From the NCBI GenBank assembly GCA_002352125.1, contig DEHU01000152.1:10223-29399 (forward strand): DNA of 19,177 nucleotides, given 5' to 3'. The position numbers and the translations under genes were made by a program. Shown here in pieces: positions 7,430 through 14,317 of the stretch. The first letter of the stretch is position 1. Every line of letters begins with the position of its first letter. The notes beneath the pieces were generated by a model. That model saw only the letters and a list, made by a program, of their open reading frames with translations, searched no databases and was not told the DNA's origin. This DNA is from Competibacteraceae bacterium UBA2792. GTDB lineage: Bacteria; Pseudomonadota; Gammaproteobacteria; Competibacterales; Competibacteraceae.

Positions 7430-7740
7430 GGAGCTGTCTGGCAAAACTTTTCAATAAAGTTAAACGGTTTCTGATGGTCGGCGGAATTTGGAGTAACGAG
7501 AGTTTCTTGATGGGCTTATTCGAGTGTGGCGAGAAATTTTCAATGTTTTCTTTCTTGATATTGAAATAAAAGTGATCGCCTGGGTTTTTTATTCGCCGAA
7601 CGATTTTCCGTTTAATGTGCCGACCTTATGTTTCGACGGCTGGCTACGAACCACAAAATTGCTAACGTGATCGCCGATACTCGGTTCGTTACGTCGCAAT
7701 CGATCTTTGCAACAAGATAGAATTCTTACCAGACAGCTTC
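7430..7740. mobile_element. MITE-like element with terminal inverted repeats and TTAA flanks
   Basis: The 311-bp segment begins GGAGCTGTCTGG (7430-7441) and ends CCAGACAGCTTC (7729-7740), inverted repeats matching at 11 of 12 bases. Immediately outside both ends stands TTAA (7426-7429 and 7741-7744), as expected for a 4-bp target duplication. The interior is AT-rich and has no transposase frame; the longest ORF crossing it also crosses its left end and is not a gene. This fits a non-autonomous miniature element mobilised by an IS transposase encoded elsewhere. I cannot name the IS family. It lies 80 bp before the PhaC-like gene, so it has probably replaced or separated that gene's original promoter. 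Confidence 0.65.
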
Positions 7741-7744
7741 TTAA
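7741..7744. repeat. Right TTAA target-site duplication of the MITE-like element
   Basis: TTAA directly follows the right inverted repeat and matches the left flank. Because TTAA is itself a palindrome it could also be read as an extension of the inverted repeats. Confidence 0.5.
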
Positions 7745-7763
7745 TTAGAGAGTTACGAGGAGA

Positions 7764-7804
7764 TTGCTGAATTTCTTACAGGGTATCGGCTAGCTGTTTA
7801 GCAA
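7764..7804 (+). promoter_or_regulatory. Leader hairpin before the PhaC-like gene
   Basis: TTGCTGAA (7764-7771) can pair with TTTAGCAA (7797-7804) with one G-U pair, placing a stem just ahead of the AGGAG ribosome-binding site (8 bases before ATG 7821). It may affect translation; there is no direct evidence beyond the pairing. Confidence 0.3.
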
Positions 7805-7820
7805 CCCAGGAGAAAACAAA

Positions 7821-9320
7821 ATGTTTAACCTGATGAAAGAATCCCCCGAGATCGCGTTCAATGTTGCTCGGTATTGTCTTGCGTGGACGACGGCGTTCGA
7901 TAACTATCGGCACGAATTTGATTCGATGTATTTGACGGGTGCCAAAACAGCGCTCCACGGTATGCGCACGAGCCCCCCGCCGCTCAAGGATTTGCCATTG
8001 CTGGTTAGACACAACCTGGAGCTGGCCATGCAAATCGCCGTGAGCAGCTCGGGTAAAATGATGGTGTTTCACACCGATCAAATCCTCGACGGCGTTGAAG
8101 CCCTCGTTAATACCTTGACTGGCCGTGACGGCGAAACGCTGAGCGAGTTTGCCGCCCGGGAAGCTAACATGATGGAAGCGGTCGCCTTCGATTTCCCGAA
8201 GGCCATCGAAACCATGAAATACGAATTTGGCTTCCAGTTCGAATCGGACGGTTACAAGCTGGTCAAGGAGACCGACTGCTTCAAGATGTATCAAGTGCTC
8301 CCCACCAAACCGGGGGTTGTGGTCAACGAAAAAGGCAAACCGACTCTGCTCGTTCCTCCTTATATGCTGGGAGTACATATCCTCAGTTTCTTGCCGGGAG
8401 AAGGAAAGAGTTACGCGCATGCTTTCGCCAACCAAGGGATTCCTACTTACGTCAGAGTAGTCAAGGACATCGATGTCACGCCAGCCGTGCAAGTGATGTC
8501 TTGTGAAGACGATTGCGAACAGACGCGCGATTTGTGCCAGTTCCTCAAGGACAAACATGGCCGTCTTGTCACTTTGAATGGAATCTGCCAAGGCGGTTAT
8601 ATTTCGCTCATCAATGTGCTGTCTGGTAAATTGCAGGGCGTAGTCGATGCGCTGATCACCGGTGTTACCCCCGTGGACGGCACCAAATCCACCTCCTTGG
8701 GCGATTACGTGGGCGGCATGCCGTCCGGTGTGGGCATGGAGTACGCCTACGAAACGTTGAGCAGCGGCAATAAGGTCGTGAACGGCGATGTCATGAGCTT
8801 GGGCATGAAATTGCTAGCCATCAGCAAGGAGGCTCCCTTGGTCGCCATGTATAGCACCAAGTCGTTGTATAAAGACACCGGTGGCAATCCCGGCAAGACG
8901 GCTGCCGCCATCAATCGCTGGCTGCGCGAAGAGCGGGTACATTTGCCGGTAGCCATCGCGGAAATGAGCGGTAAGACCTTCAAGGAGCCGATCGCTCCAG
9001 ACGGCACGCTACCGGTATCGCTGTTCGGCAAACCGCTCAATCTGCACGATCTCAAGAAATTAGGCGTGCGCTGGTATCTCGCGTATTCCAAGGACGATAA
9101 TTTGGTGGACAAAGATTGTGCCCTGGCTGCAACGCCATTCCTCAAGGCTGACGGCGTCTTACAGGTCACGGAATTCCCGGGCGGACACGTGGGAATTTTG
9201 ACCAGCTTCGCGAGCGAAAAGTCTAAATGCCCTCTGCATGGAGAATTCAACGGAATGATCGGTCCCGTCCGCTATCAGCTCAATCTGGATAGAGAAGGCA
9301 TGGATAAAAAAGCTGCGTAA
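7821..9320 (+). CDS. Divergent PHA synthase-like alpha/beta hydrolase with Cys nucleophile
   Basis: A 499-residue protein of the PhaC superfamily that does not fit class I, III or IV well. The nucleophile elbow is GICQGG with Cys256, the hallmark of PHA synthases; depolymerases and esterases have Ser there. The other triad members are an Asp in SKDDNLVD (425 or 426) and His456 in GGHVGI. About 180 N-terminal residues precede the hydrolase core, longer than in class III PhaC (about 355 aa) and similar in scale to class I. No signal peptide is seen, so it should be cytosolic or granule-bound. The start has a good AGGAG 8 bases upstream. It heads the PHA locus and is followed by a reductase gene 150 bp on. 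It could be a second synthase, a granule-associated acyltransferase or a thiolase-type depolymerase. Synthase-like is the best guess. Confidence 0.75.
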   Translation: MFNLMKESPEIAFNVARYCLAWTTAFDNYRHEFDSMYLTGAKTALHGMRTSPPPLKDLPLLVRHNLELAMQIAVSSSGKMMVFHTDQILDGVEALVNTLTGRDGETLSEFAAREANMMEAVAFDFPKAIETMKYEFGFQFESDGYKLVKETDCFKMYQVLPTKPGVVVNEKGKPTLLVPPYMLGVHILSFLPGEGKSYAHAFANQGIPTYVRVVKDIDVTPAVQVMSCEDDCEQTRDLCQFLKDKHGRLVTLNGICQGGYISLINVLSGKLQGVVDALITGVTPVDGTKSTSLGDYVGGMPSGVGMEYAYETLSSGNKVVNGDVMSLGMKLLAISKEAPLVAMYSTKSLYKDTGGNPGKTAAAINRWLREERVHLPVAIAEMSGKTFKEPIAPDGTLPVSLFGKPLNLHDLKKLGVRWYLAYSKDDNLVDKDCALAATPFLKADGVLQVTEFPGGHVGILTSFASEKSKCPLHGEFNGMIGPVRYQLNLDREGMDKKAA

Positions 9321-9437
9321 ATTTTACGCTGTCCCAGCGCTACGCAATTGAAATCGGGATTGAAATGATCGATCAAAATCCGATCATACACCGGATGATA
9401 GATTCGATTGATTGCTGGTCGATTTTGGCTGCGTAGC
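9315..9437. repeat. Cluster of inverted repeats between the PhaC-like and SDR genes
   Basis: GCGTAAA-T-TTTACGC (9315-9329) is a perfect dyad spanning the stop codon. GCTACGCA (9339-9346) pairs exactly with TGCGTAGC (9430-9437), enclosing about 80 bases that themselves hold ATCGGGATT/AATCCGAT and the palindrome TGATCGATCA. The whole intergenic RNA could fold into a branched structure. No T-tract is present, so attenuation or mRNA stability is likelier than termination. Confidence 0.45.
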
Positions 9438-9470
9438 CGATCACTTCAATAATAAAACCGGAGAGAGATT

Positions 9471-10265
9471 ATGCAAGTAAAAGGTAGCGTACTCGTTGTT
9501 ACGGGTGGTGCCAGCGGCATCGGCGAGACAGTTGCCAAAGAGTTCGCTAAGGGTGGAGCCAAGGTTGTCTTGGGTGATATGAACCAGGCGGGTCTTGATC
9601 GAGTTGTTGGCGAGATTCAGGCCGCTGGTGGAGAGGCGGTTGGAGTTGCTGGCAGCGTTGCCAAGGAAGAAGACGTCGCGAAATTGATGGATACAGCCAT
9701 CGAGAAATTCGGTGCCATCAATGTCGTCTTCGCCAATGCCGGGATTATCAGCGACAGCTTGGTGGTCAATACCGATAAGAGTGGCAAAGTCAAAAACGTC
9801 ATGAGCATCGAGGCGTTTAAATCGGTGATCGAGGTTAACCTTGTCGGTGCCTTTTTGACGGTACGCGAAGGTGTGAGAAGAATGGTTGATAACGGCTGCA
9901 AGGGAGTTGTCGTATTGACCTCGTCTATCAACCACACCGGTCAGGTCGGACAGATCAACTACTCTTCCACTAAGGCAGCGGTTGCGCTATGGCCCAAGAT
10001 TTTGGCTGGTGAGTTTGCGATGAGAGGCCTCAAGGATATCCGAGTAGCCGCCGTCGCCCCCGGTTACACGGCTACGCCGATCCTGAAGGGCATGAATCAG
10101 GAAGCGCTCAATGCCATCTTGAAGGATGTCCACATCGGGCGCTTGGTGGAACCAGAAGAGATCGCCGCGTCAGTTCGGCATATCGTCGAGAACGATGCGA
10201 TCGATGGGACCACGATCGAGGTTACCGGCGGCGTGACTTACGGGTCACGGCAGCGGGCCAAATAA
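9471..10265 (+). CDS. SDR-family 3-ketoacyl-CoA (acetoacetyl-CoA) reductase candidate
   Basis: A 264-residue classical short-chain dehydrogenase. Visible motifs are TGGASGIG (11-18, Rossmann loop), NAG (89-91), Asn123, Ser151, Tyr164 and Lys168 (YSSTK), so the catalytic tetrad is complete. An Asp at position 36 (VVLGDMN), at the end of beta-2, usually binds the adenosine ribose of NAD(H). FabG and PhaB, which use NADPH, lack it. Set between two PHA synthase-like genes and upstream of a thiolase, it probably reduces acetoacetyl-CoA or a related 3-ketoacyl-CoA to the (R)-3-hydroxy form, i.e. a PhaB role. The sequence is a general SDR, so the substrate rests on context. GGAGAGAG precedes the ATG. 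A strong double hairpin follows the gene. Confidence 0.82.
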   Translation: MQVKGSVLVVTGGASGIGETVAKEFAKGGAKVVLGDMNQAGLDRVVGEIQAAGGEAVGVAGSVAKEEDVAKLMDTAIEKFGAINVVFANAGIISDSLVVNTDKSGKVKNVMSIEAFKSVIEVNLVGAFLTVREGVRRMVDNGCKGVVVLTSSINHTGQVGQINYSSTKAAVALWPKILAGEFAMRGLKDIRVAAVAPGYTATPILKGMNQEALNAILKDVHIGRLVEPEEIAASVRHIVENDAIDGTTIEVTGGVTYGSRQRAK

Positions 10266-10289
10266 TCGCCTGAAGGATATTCAGCTTGC

Positions 10290-10325
10290 GGATGTCGAGC
10301 AGCCGCAAGCGGTTGTTCGACATCC
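10290..10325 (+). terminator. Long hairpin after the SDR gene
   Basis: GGATGTCGA (10290-10298) pairs with TCGACATCC (10317-10325). The pairing continues inward through GC and G-U pairs to a CCGC-AA-GCGG tip, about 17 bp in all. It overlaps the start of the second, T-followed hairpin by two bases. Only one of the two can be fully formed at a time, and together they probably end transcription or protect the 3' end. Confidence 0.5.
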
Positions 10326-10350
10326 CCCGGTAAAACCGGGGGATTTTATA
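10324..10350 (+). terminator. Rho-independent terminator after the SDR gene
   Basis: CCCCCGG (10324-10330), loop TAAAA, CCGGGGG (10336-10342), then ATTTTATA. This is a compact 7-bp GC stem followed by a short T-rich tail. It separates the PhaC-like/SDR unit from phaEC. Confidence 0.65.
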
Positions 10351-10584
10351 TCCGCTTCCGAGATCGCCTTGAAATCCTGAAGCCGCCTTTTCAAAAGCAA
10401 GCTTCCTTGGAAGAAAGACTTTTTTCCTTTCCCTGCGCTGCAAGGAAGTTAGGTTGTATTGTTAGCCCTAGCTGTGGAAATACGGTACCGACTAATCCAT
10501 AGCCTTTTGTCTCAAATAATCTCTACTAGCAACCGCTATATCCATTCCTCCAATCTTTTTGTATTTCGAATTTCACAGCTTACC

Positions 10585-10612
10585 TTGACCGGAAAAAAAT
10601 GGAGTGTAGTAT
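10585..10612 (+). promoter_or_regulatory. Candidate sigma70 promoter for phaEC
   Basis: TTGACC (10585-10590), 16-bp spacer, TAGTAT (10607-10612). The -35 box matches five of six consensus bases and the -10 box four of six. It would start transcription about 110 bp before phaE. Confidence 0.4.
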
Positions 10613-10668
10613 TTATTTCTATTATTCAGCGAACGGCTGAAAATATGATAAACCTTATTTGTATCACG

Positions 10669-10689
10669 GTATTGCTGCAAAAGCAATAC
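10669..10689 (+). promoter_or_regulatory. Leader hairpin or operator before phaE
   Basis: GTATTGCT (10669-10676) and AGCAATAC (10682-10689) pair perfectly across a 5-base loop. It lies between the promoter candidate and the phaE ribosome-binding site. It could be an RNA stem or a protein site; its TTGCTG motif recurs at 7764. Confidence 0.4.
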
Positions 10690-10730
10690 AAATTAACCTT
10701 AGCATTTTTGGCGAGGAGACCAATAAGCTC

Positions 10731-11801
10731 ATGAACTTGACAGAACAAGCTGAAGCCATGATGAAGATGTGGGCCGAAGCCCAAAAGCAAATCTGGGGAG
10801 GCTTATACGATTTTGCCCAAGGCGCTGGCAGCGGTAATCCCTTGGGCGGTCCAATGAATTTTTATGATCCATCTTCTTGGCTCAGACAAGTAGCGGATGC
10901 GTGGACTAAAGGTGGTGGTGCCAGTGGCCAACGAGCTACCGGCAACATTTTCGCCAGCCAAACATCGATGATGCAGTTCATGACCCTGCTAACTAAAGCC
11001 TGGCAAATCGTGGCGCCCAACCTCGAAGCCGGGAAACCATGGCAGCCCGATTTACAAAAATTCGTCAGCCAGTGGGTCGAGCAGATCACTGCGCTGCCCG
11101 GAAAAATGAAAGGAACCACCGAAAATATCACCGACCTCAGCAAATCCATTGGGGAGTGGATACCATTGCTGACGCCTTGGCTGGGATTTATCCATGAGGC
11201 GATTGGTACGGGGCACTTCGGACAATTGATGACGGGTTCATCGGGCTTCGGCAAGCTTATGCTTCTGGAGCAACAAAGCCTGCAACCGCCCATCGGTGGT
11301 TTCGCTGAACTCCCAGGCGCTGGTTTGACTCGGGAAACCAATGCCAAGATCATGAAAGCGTCGGATGCCTTGCTGGATTTGCGCAAAGCGGCCCTCCGAT
11401 ATGATGTGGAGATCGCCCAAGGTATCGGACAGGCGGTCGAGCGCACCATGGAACGTCTCGCCGATCTAGCCAAGAAAGATAAAAAAATACATAGCGTCAG
11501 GGAGGTAATGCAACTCTGGTTCCAGACTGCTGACCGCACTCTGACCGAAAAATTCTGCTCCGACGAATTTATAGCGATCCAGAACGAAATGGCCTCCGCT
11601 GCCTTGAATTACAAACTCAGGCTGCGGGATGTTTTGGAGATGGTTTACGGTGCTCTCGATATACCGACGCGCTCGGAAATGGATGATGCCTATCGTGCGA
11701 TTCACGATCTGAAGAAAGAAGTCCGGGATCTCAAAAAGGCGCTTCATGGCTTGACAGCATCGAAAGCCTCTCCCGTGACAACCGCCAAAATAAGCGACTA
11801 A
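10731..11801 (+). CDS. phaE: Class III PHA synthase subunit PhaE
   Basis: A 356-residue protein, matching the usual PhaE length (about 357 in Allochromatium). It begins with a region rich in Trp and Ala (MMKMWAEAQKQIWGGLYDF), then a Gly-rich linker, a largely helical core, and ends in a charged predicted coiled coil (HDLKKEVRDLKKALHGL), all typical of PhaE. PhaE has no catalytic residues; it forms a complex with PhaC and is needed for its activity at the granule surface. I start it at ATG 10731. GGAG ends 12 bases upstream, a rather long spacing. An open extension to 10659 lacks a ribosome-binding site and runs through the leader hairpin. phaC follows 42 bp later. Confidence 0.92.
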   Translation: MNLTEQAEAMMKMWAEAQKQIWGGLYDFAQGAGSGNPLGGPMNFYDPSSWLRQVADAWTKGGGASGQRATGNIFASQTSMMQFMTLLTKAWQIVAPNLEAGKPWQPDLQKFVSQWVEQITALPGKMKGTTENITDLSKSIGEWIPLLTPWLGFIHEAIGTGHFGQLMTGSSGFGKLMLLEQQSLQPPIGGFAELPGAGLTRETNAKIMKASDALLDLRKAALRYDVEIAQGIGQAVERTMERLADLAKKDKKIHSVREVMQLWFQTADRTLTEKFCSDEFIAIQNEMASAALNYKLRLRDVLEMVYGALDIPTRSEMDDAYRAIHDLKKEVRDLKKALHGLTASKASPVTTAKISD

Positions 11802-11843
11802 TTTTCGGTTAATCCGGAACGCAAAGACATTAAGGAGGCCATC

Positions 11844-12950
11844 GTGTTATCGTCCCCCATTGATATTCGCCCCAGCGACACCATCGACGAAATCAAGAAA
11901 ATCAACGAAAAACTGCTCAAGGGCGTCGAAAATTTGAGCACGCTCAAAGACGAGGACGTCGATATTGGCAGTACCCCTAAAGATGTCATTTATTCCCAGG
12001 ATCGGCTGCAGCTCTATCACTACAAGCCGGTAGTGGATAAGGATAAAATATTCAAAACGCCGCTGCTGATCGTTCCTCCGCTCATCAACGGTTACGAAGT
12101 GGCGGATTTGCAACCGGACCGCTCCCTAGTTCGCAACCTGCTCCAGGAAGGGCTAGACGTGCATTTGCTCAATTGGGGGTATCCGCGGCCGGTAGATAAA
12201 TACTTGACCATCGACGATTACATCAATGGTTATCTGAACGATTGTATCGATTTTATCCGCGAGCGCCATTCGGTTGACAAGATCGCCATTTTGGGGATTT
12301 GTCAGGGCGGCACGATCAGCACGACCTATTCGTCGCTTTATCCGGAAAAAATCGACCGCCTTATTTTGACGGTAACCCCGATCGACTTCGATTTTACGCA
12401 TAATCCGAAGCAACCGCATATTGGTCTGCTGTTCCATCTTGGAAAGGCAGCGAATGTCGATTTGATGGTAGGTGCACTTGGCAATGTACCCGCCGATTTG
12501 CTGAACGTTTCGTTCATGATGGCTTCGCCATTTGTGCTAAACATTGGTAAGTATGCCGATTTGGTCGATATTCTCGACAATAAAGAGGCATTGCTCAATT
12601 TCCTGCGAATGGAAAAATGGTTGTTTGGAGGGCCGGCTGCATCCGGAGAAACCTATCGGTTTTTCGTGAAGAATTATCTTCAGGATAATAAGCTGGTGAA
12701 AGGCGAGATCGAGATTGGCGGGCGAAAAGTCGATCTTGCCAATGTCACCATGCCCGTGCTGAACATCTACGCAAAGAAAGACCATTTGGTGCCGCCACCT
12801 TGCACGGTCGCTCTCAAGAAACACGTTGGCAGCAAGGACTACACGGAGCTGGAAATGGATACCGGCCATATCGGTATTTACACCGGTGGCGCATCCCAGA
12901 AGATTCTTGCTCCGAGTGTCGGCAAATGGTTGCGGGAACGGGCAAACTGA
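11844..12950 (+). CDS. phaC: Class III PHA synthase catalytic subunit PhaC
   Basis: A 368-residue synthase that polymerises (R)-3-hydroxyacyl-CoA into PHA. The elbow GICQGG carries Cys153; the triad is completed by Asp313 (AKKDHLVPP) and His342 (DTGHIGIYTGG). The Asp-His spacing of 29 equals that of the Allochromatium enzyme (Cys149/Asp302/His331). KWLFGGPAASGE is another class III landmark. The start is GTG: AAGGAGG stands 5 bases upstream and no ATG is suitably placed. The 42-bp gap to phaE shows one operon. No membrane segment is seen; the protein acts on the granule surface with PhaE. Length and motifs are normal and I see no damage. Confidence 0.96.
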   Translation: MLSSPIDIRPSDTIDEIKKINEKLLKGVENLSTLKDEDVDIGSTPKDVIYSQDRLQLYHYKPVVDKDKIFKTPLLIVPPLINGYEVADLQPDRSLVRNLLQEGLDVHLLNWGYPRPVDKYLTIDDYINGYLNDCIDFIRERHSVDKIAILGICQGGTISTTYSSLYPEKIDRLILTVTPIDFDFTHNPKQPHIGLLFHLGKAANVDLMVGALGNVPADLLNVSFMMASPFVLNIGKYADLVDILDNKEALLNFLRMEKWLFGGPAASGETYRFFVKNYLQDNKLVKGEIEIGGRKVDLANVTMPVLNIYAKKDHLVPPPCTVALKKHVGSKDYTELEMDTGHIGIYTGGASQKILAPSVGKWLRERAN

Positions 12951-12987
12951 ACGACACGCGCCGCTTGCCGAGGCGCAGTGTGAATTT

Positions 12988-13007
12988 CCTTTCCTCGCGA
13001 GGAAAGG
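12988..13007 (+). repeat. Perfect 20-bp palindrome between phaC and the thiolase gene
   Basis: CCTTTCCTCG followed directly by its reverse complement CGAGGAAAGG, lying 37 bp after phaC and 40 bp before the thiolase ATG. It may be an mRNA processing or partial attenuation element, or a protein-binding site. There is no T-tract. Confidence 0.55.
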
Positions 13008-13047
13008 AGGCGTTGAAACCACGCAGTTGTTGCAAGAGGGTTGATTC

Positions 13048-14313
13048 ATGGCAGTCAAGAAACTAAAAAGAGGCGTTGCCCTTGTCGGGGCAGGCATGAC
13101 CTCATTCGGGACATTCCCCGGCCTCAATACGCGCGATTTATTCGTCCAGGCTTTTCAGGAGATGCGAGCCTCGGTCGATAAAGGCTTCGATCCCAAAGAC
13201 ATCGAGGCGCTGGTCATCGGCAACTACAGTAGCACGATGTTTGAAGGCCAGAACTTCATGGGACCCTACGTCGCCGACGCGGTGGGCCTCACGCCGATTC
13301 CAGCAAGTCGTGTCGAATGCGCGTGCGCCAGCAGCGGCTTGGCATTGCGGCAGGCGATCATGACCATCGGTTCGGGCTTGGCCGATGTGGTGCTAGTCGG
13401 CGGCCTTGAAAAAGAGAGCGATCTGCCCATCGCTCGGGTGACCGACGTGCTGGCTACCGCTAGCGATAGCGTCTACGAAAATCCGGCTGGCTTTACGTTC
13501 CCGGGTCTTTACGCGTTACTGGCGACCGCCTATATGCACCGTTACGGCGCGACGCCCGAAACGTTCATGAAGATCGCTATTAAGAACCACGAAAACGGCG
13601 TTCTTAACCCTAAGGCTCAATTCGGAGCGCGGATCGCCGATATCATGGCGAGCAAGCAGAAATCTGCTGCCAAGCGTGGCAAGCCCGTACCGCAATGGGA
13701 CAGCGAGCTGGACTTTTTGAAAGACGATCAAGCCAACCCTGCTATCGCTTGGCCGATGCGCCTGTTCGATTGCTCGCCGGTCTCCGACGGCGCGGTTGCC
13801 TTGCTGCTGGTGGCCGAGGAGATCGCTTCGTCGTTCACCGACAAGCCCTTGCACATCATCGGCTATGGGCAGGGCAGCGATGTGCCGACCTACGAGCGCG
13901 AGAGCCTGACGTCGATCAAGGCTGCTCGGGTCGCGGCCGAGCAGGCTTACGCGACGGCTGGAGTAAAGCCCCAAGATATCAAGGTGTGCGAGGTTCACGA
14001 CTGCTTCACCATCGCTGAACTGATCGCTATCGAAGATCTCGGTTTCTTCAAGCCCGGCGAGGGACATAAAGCCATCGCAGAAGGTTTGACGTCTCGCCTG
14101 GGTCCTCGGCCGATCAACTCGTCCGGCGGCCTCAAATCCAAGGGACACCCCGTTGGAGCCACCGGCGCCGGTCAAGTCGTAGAAGTCTTCAAACAGATGC
14201 GCGGTGAGGCAGGTCCTCGGCAGGTGCCGGGCGATTTGAACTTGGGGCTGACCCATAACTTGGGCGGCAGCGGCATGGCCGCGATCGTGCACATCTTCGA
14301 GCGGAGACAATAA
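13048..14313 (+). CDS. Thiolase of the SCP-x / DUF35-partner type (acetyl-CoA C-acyltransferase)
   Basis: A 421-residue thiolase-fold enzyme. The acyl-accepting Cys93 lies in CACASSG, the first active-site His is in EVHDCFT, and His367 is in GHPVGATG; the THNLGGSG stretch replaces the second-Cys region of classic thiolases. This pattern belongs to the SCP-x-like group, which works with a DUF35 OB-fold protein, and that protein is encoded 4 bp downstream. It does not belong to the classic PhaA/AtoB group with a C-terminal CxG cysteine. In this locus the likely role is making acetoacetyl-CoA or 3-ketovaleryl-CoA for PHA. The alternative is a degradative acyl-CoA thiolase. AGAGGG precedes the ATG. 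It may share the phaEC transcript if the palindrome before it does not stop polymerase. Confidence 0.85.
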   Translation: MAVKKLKRGVALVGAGMTSFGTFPGLNTRDLFVQAFQEMRASVDKGFDPKDIEALVIGNYSSTMFEGQNFMGPYVADAVGLTPIPASRVECACASSGLALRQAIMTIGSGLADVVLVGGLEKESDLPIARVTDVLATASDSVYENPAGFTFPGLYALLATAYMHRYGATPETFMKIAIKNHENGVLNPKAQFGARIADIMASKQKSAAKRGKPVPQWDSELDFLKDDQANPAIAWPMRLFDCSPVSDGAVALLLVAEEIASSFTDKPLHIIGYGQGSDVPTYERESLTSIKAARVAAEQAYATAGVKPQDIKVCEVHDCFTIAELIAIEDLGFFKPGEGHKAIAEGLTSRLGPRPINSSGGLKSKGHPVGATGAGQVVEVFKQMRGEAGPRQVPGDLNLGLTHNLGGSGMAAIVHIFERRQ

Positions 14314-14317
14314 GGCG

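Larger units (their letters stand above)
10351..10730 (+). other. Intergenic region upstream of phaE
   Basis: Gene-free between the terminator and phaE. The half near 10440-10700 is AT-rich and carries the promoter candidate and hairpin listed separately. CTTCC-TT-GGAAG near 10400 is a minor dyad. Open frames here have no ribosome-binding site or family resemblance. Confidence 0.4.

Noticed and set aside
7387..7569. Plus-strand ORF of 60 codons
   Set aside because: It crosses the left end of the MITE-like element, has no ribosome-binding site and no family resemblance.
10459..10734. Plus-strand ORF of 91 codons before phaE
   Set aside because: It starts without a ribosome-binding site, runs through the promoter and hairpin region, and overlaps the phaE start. 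The composition is that of AT-rich non-coding DNA.
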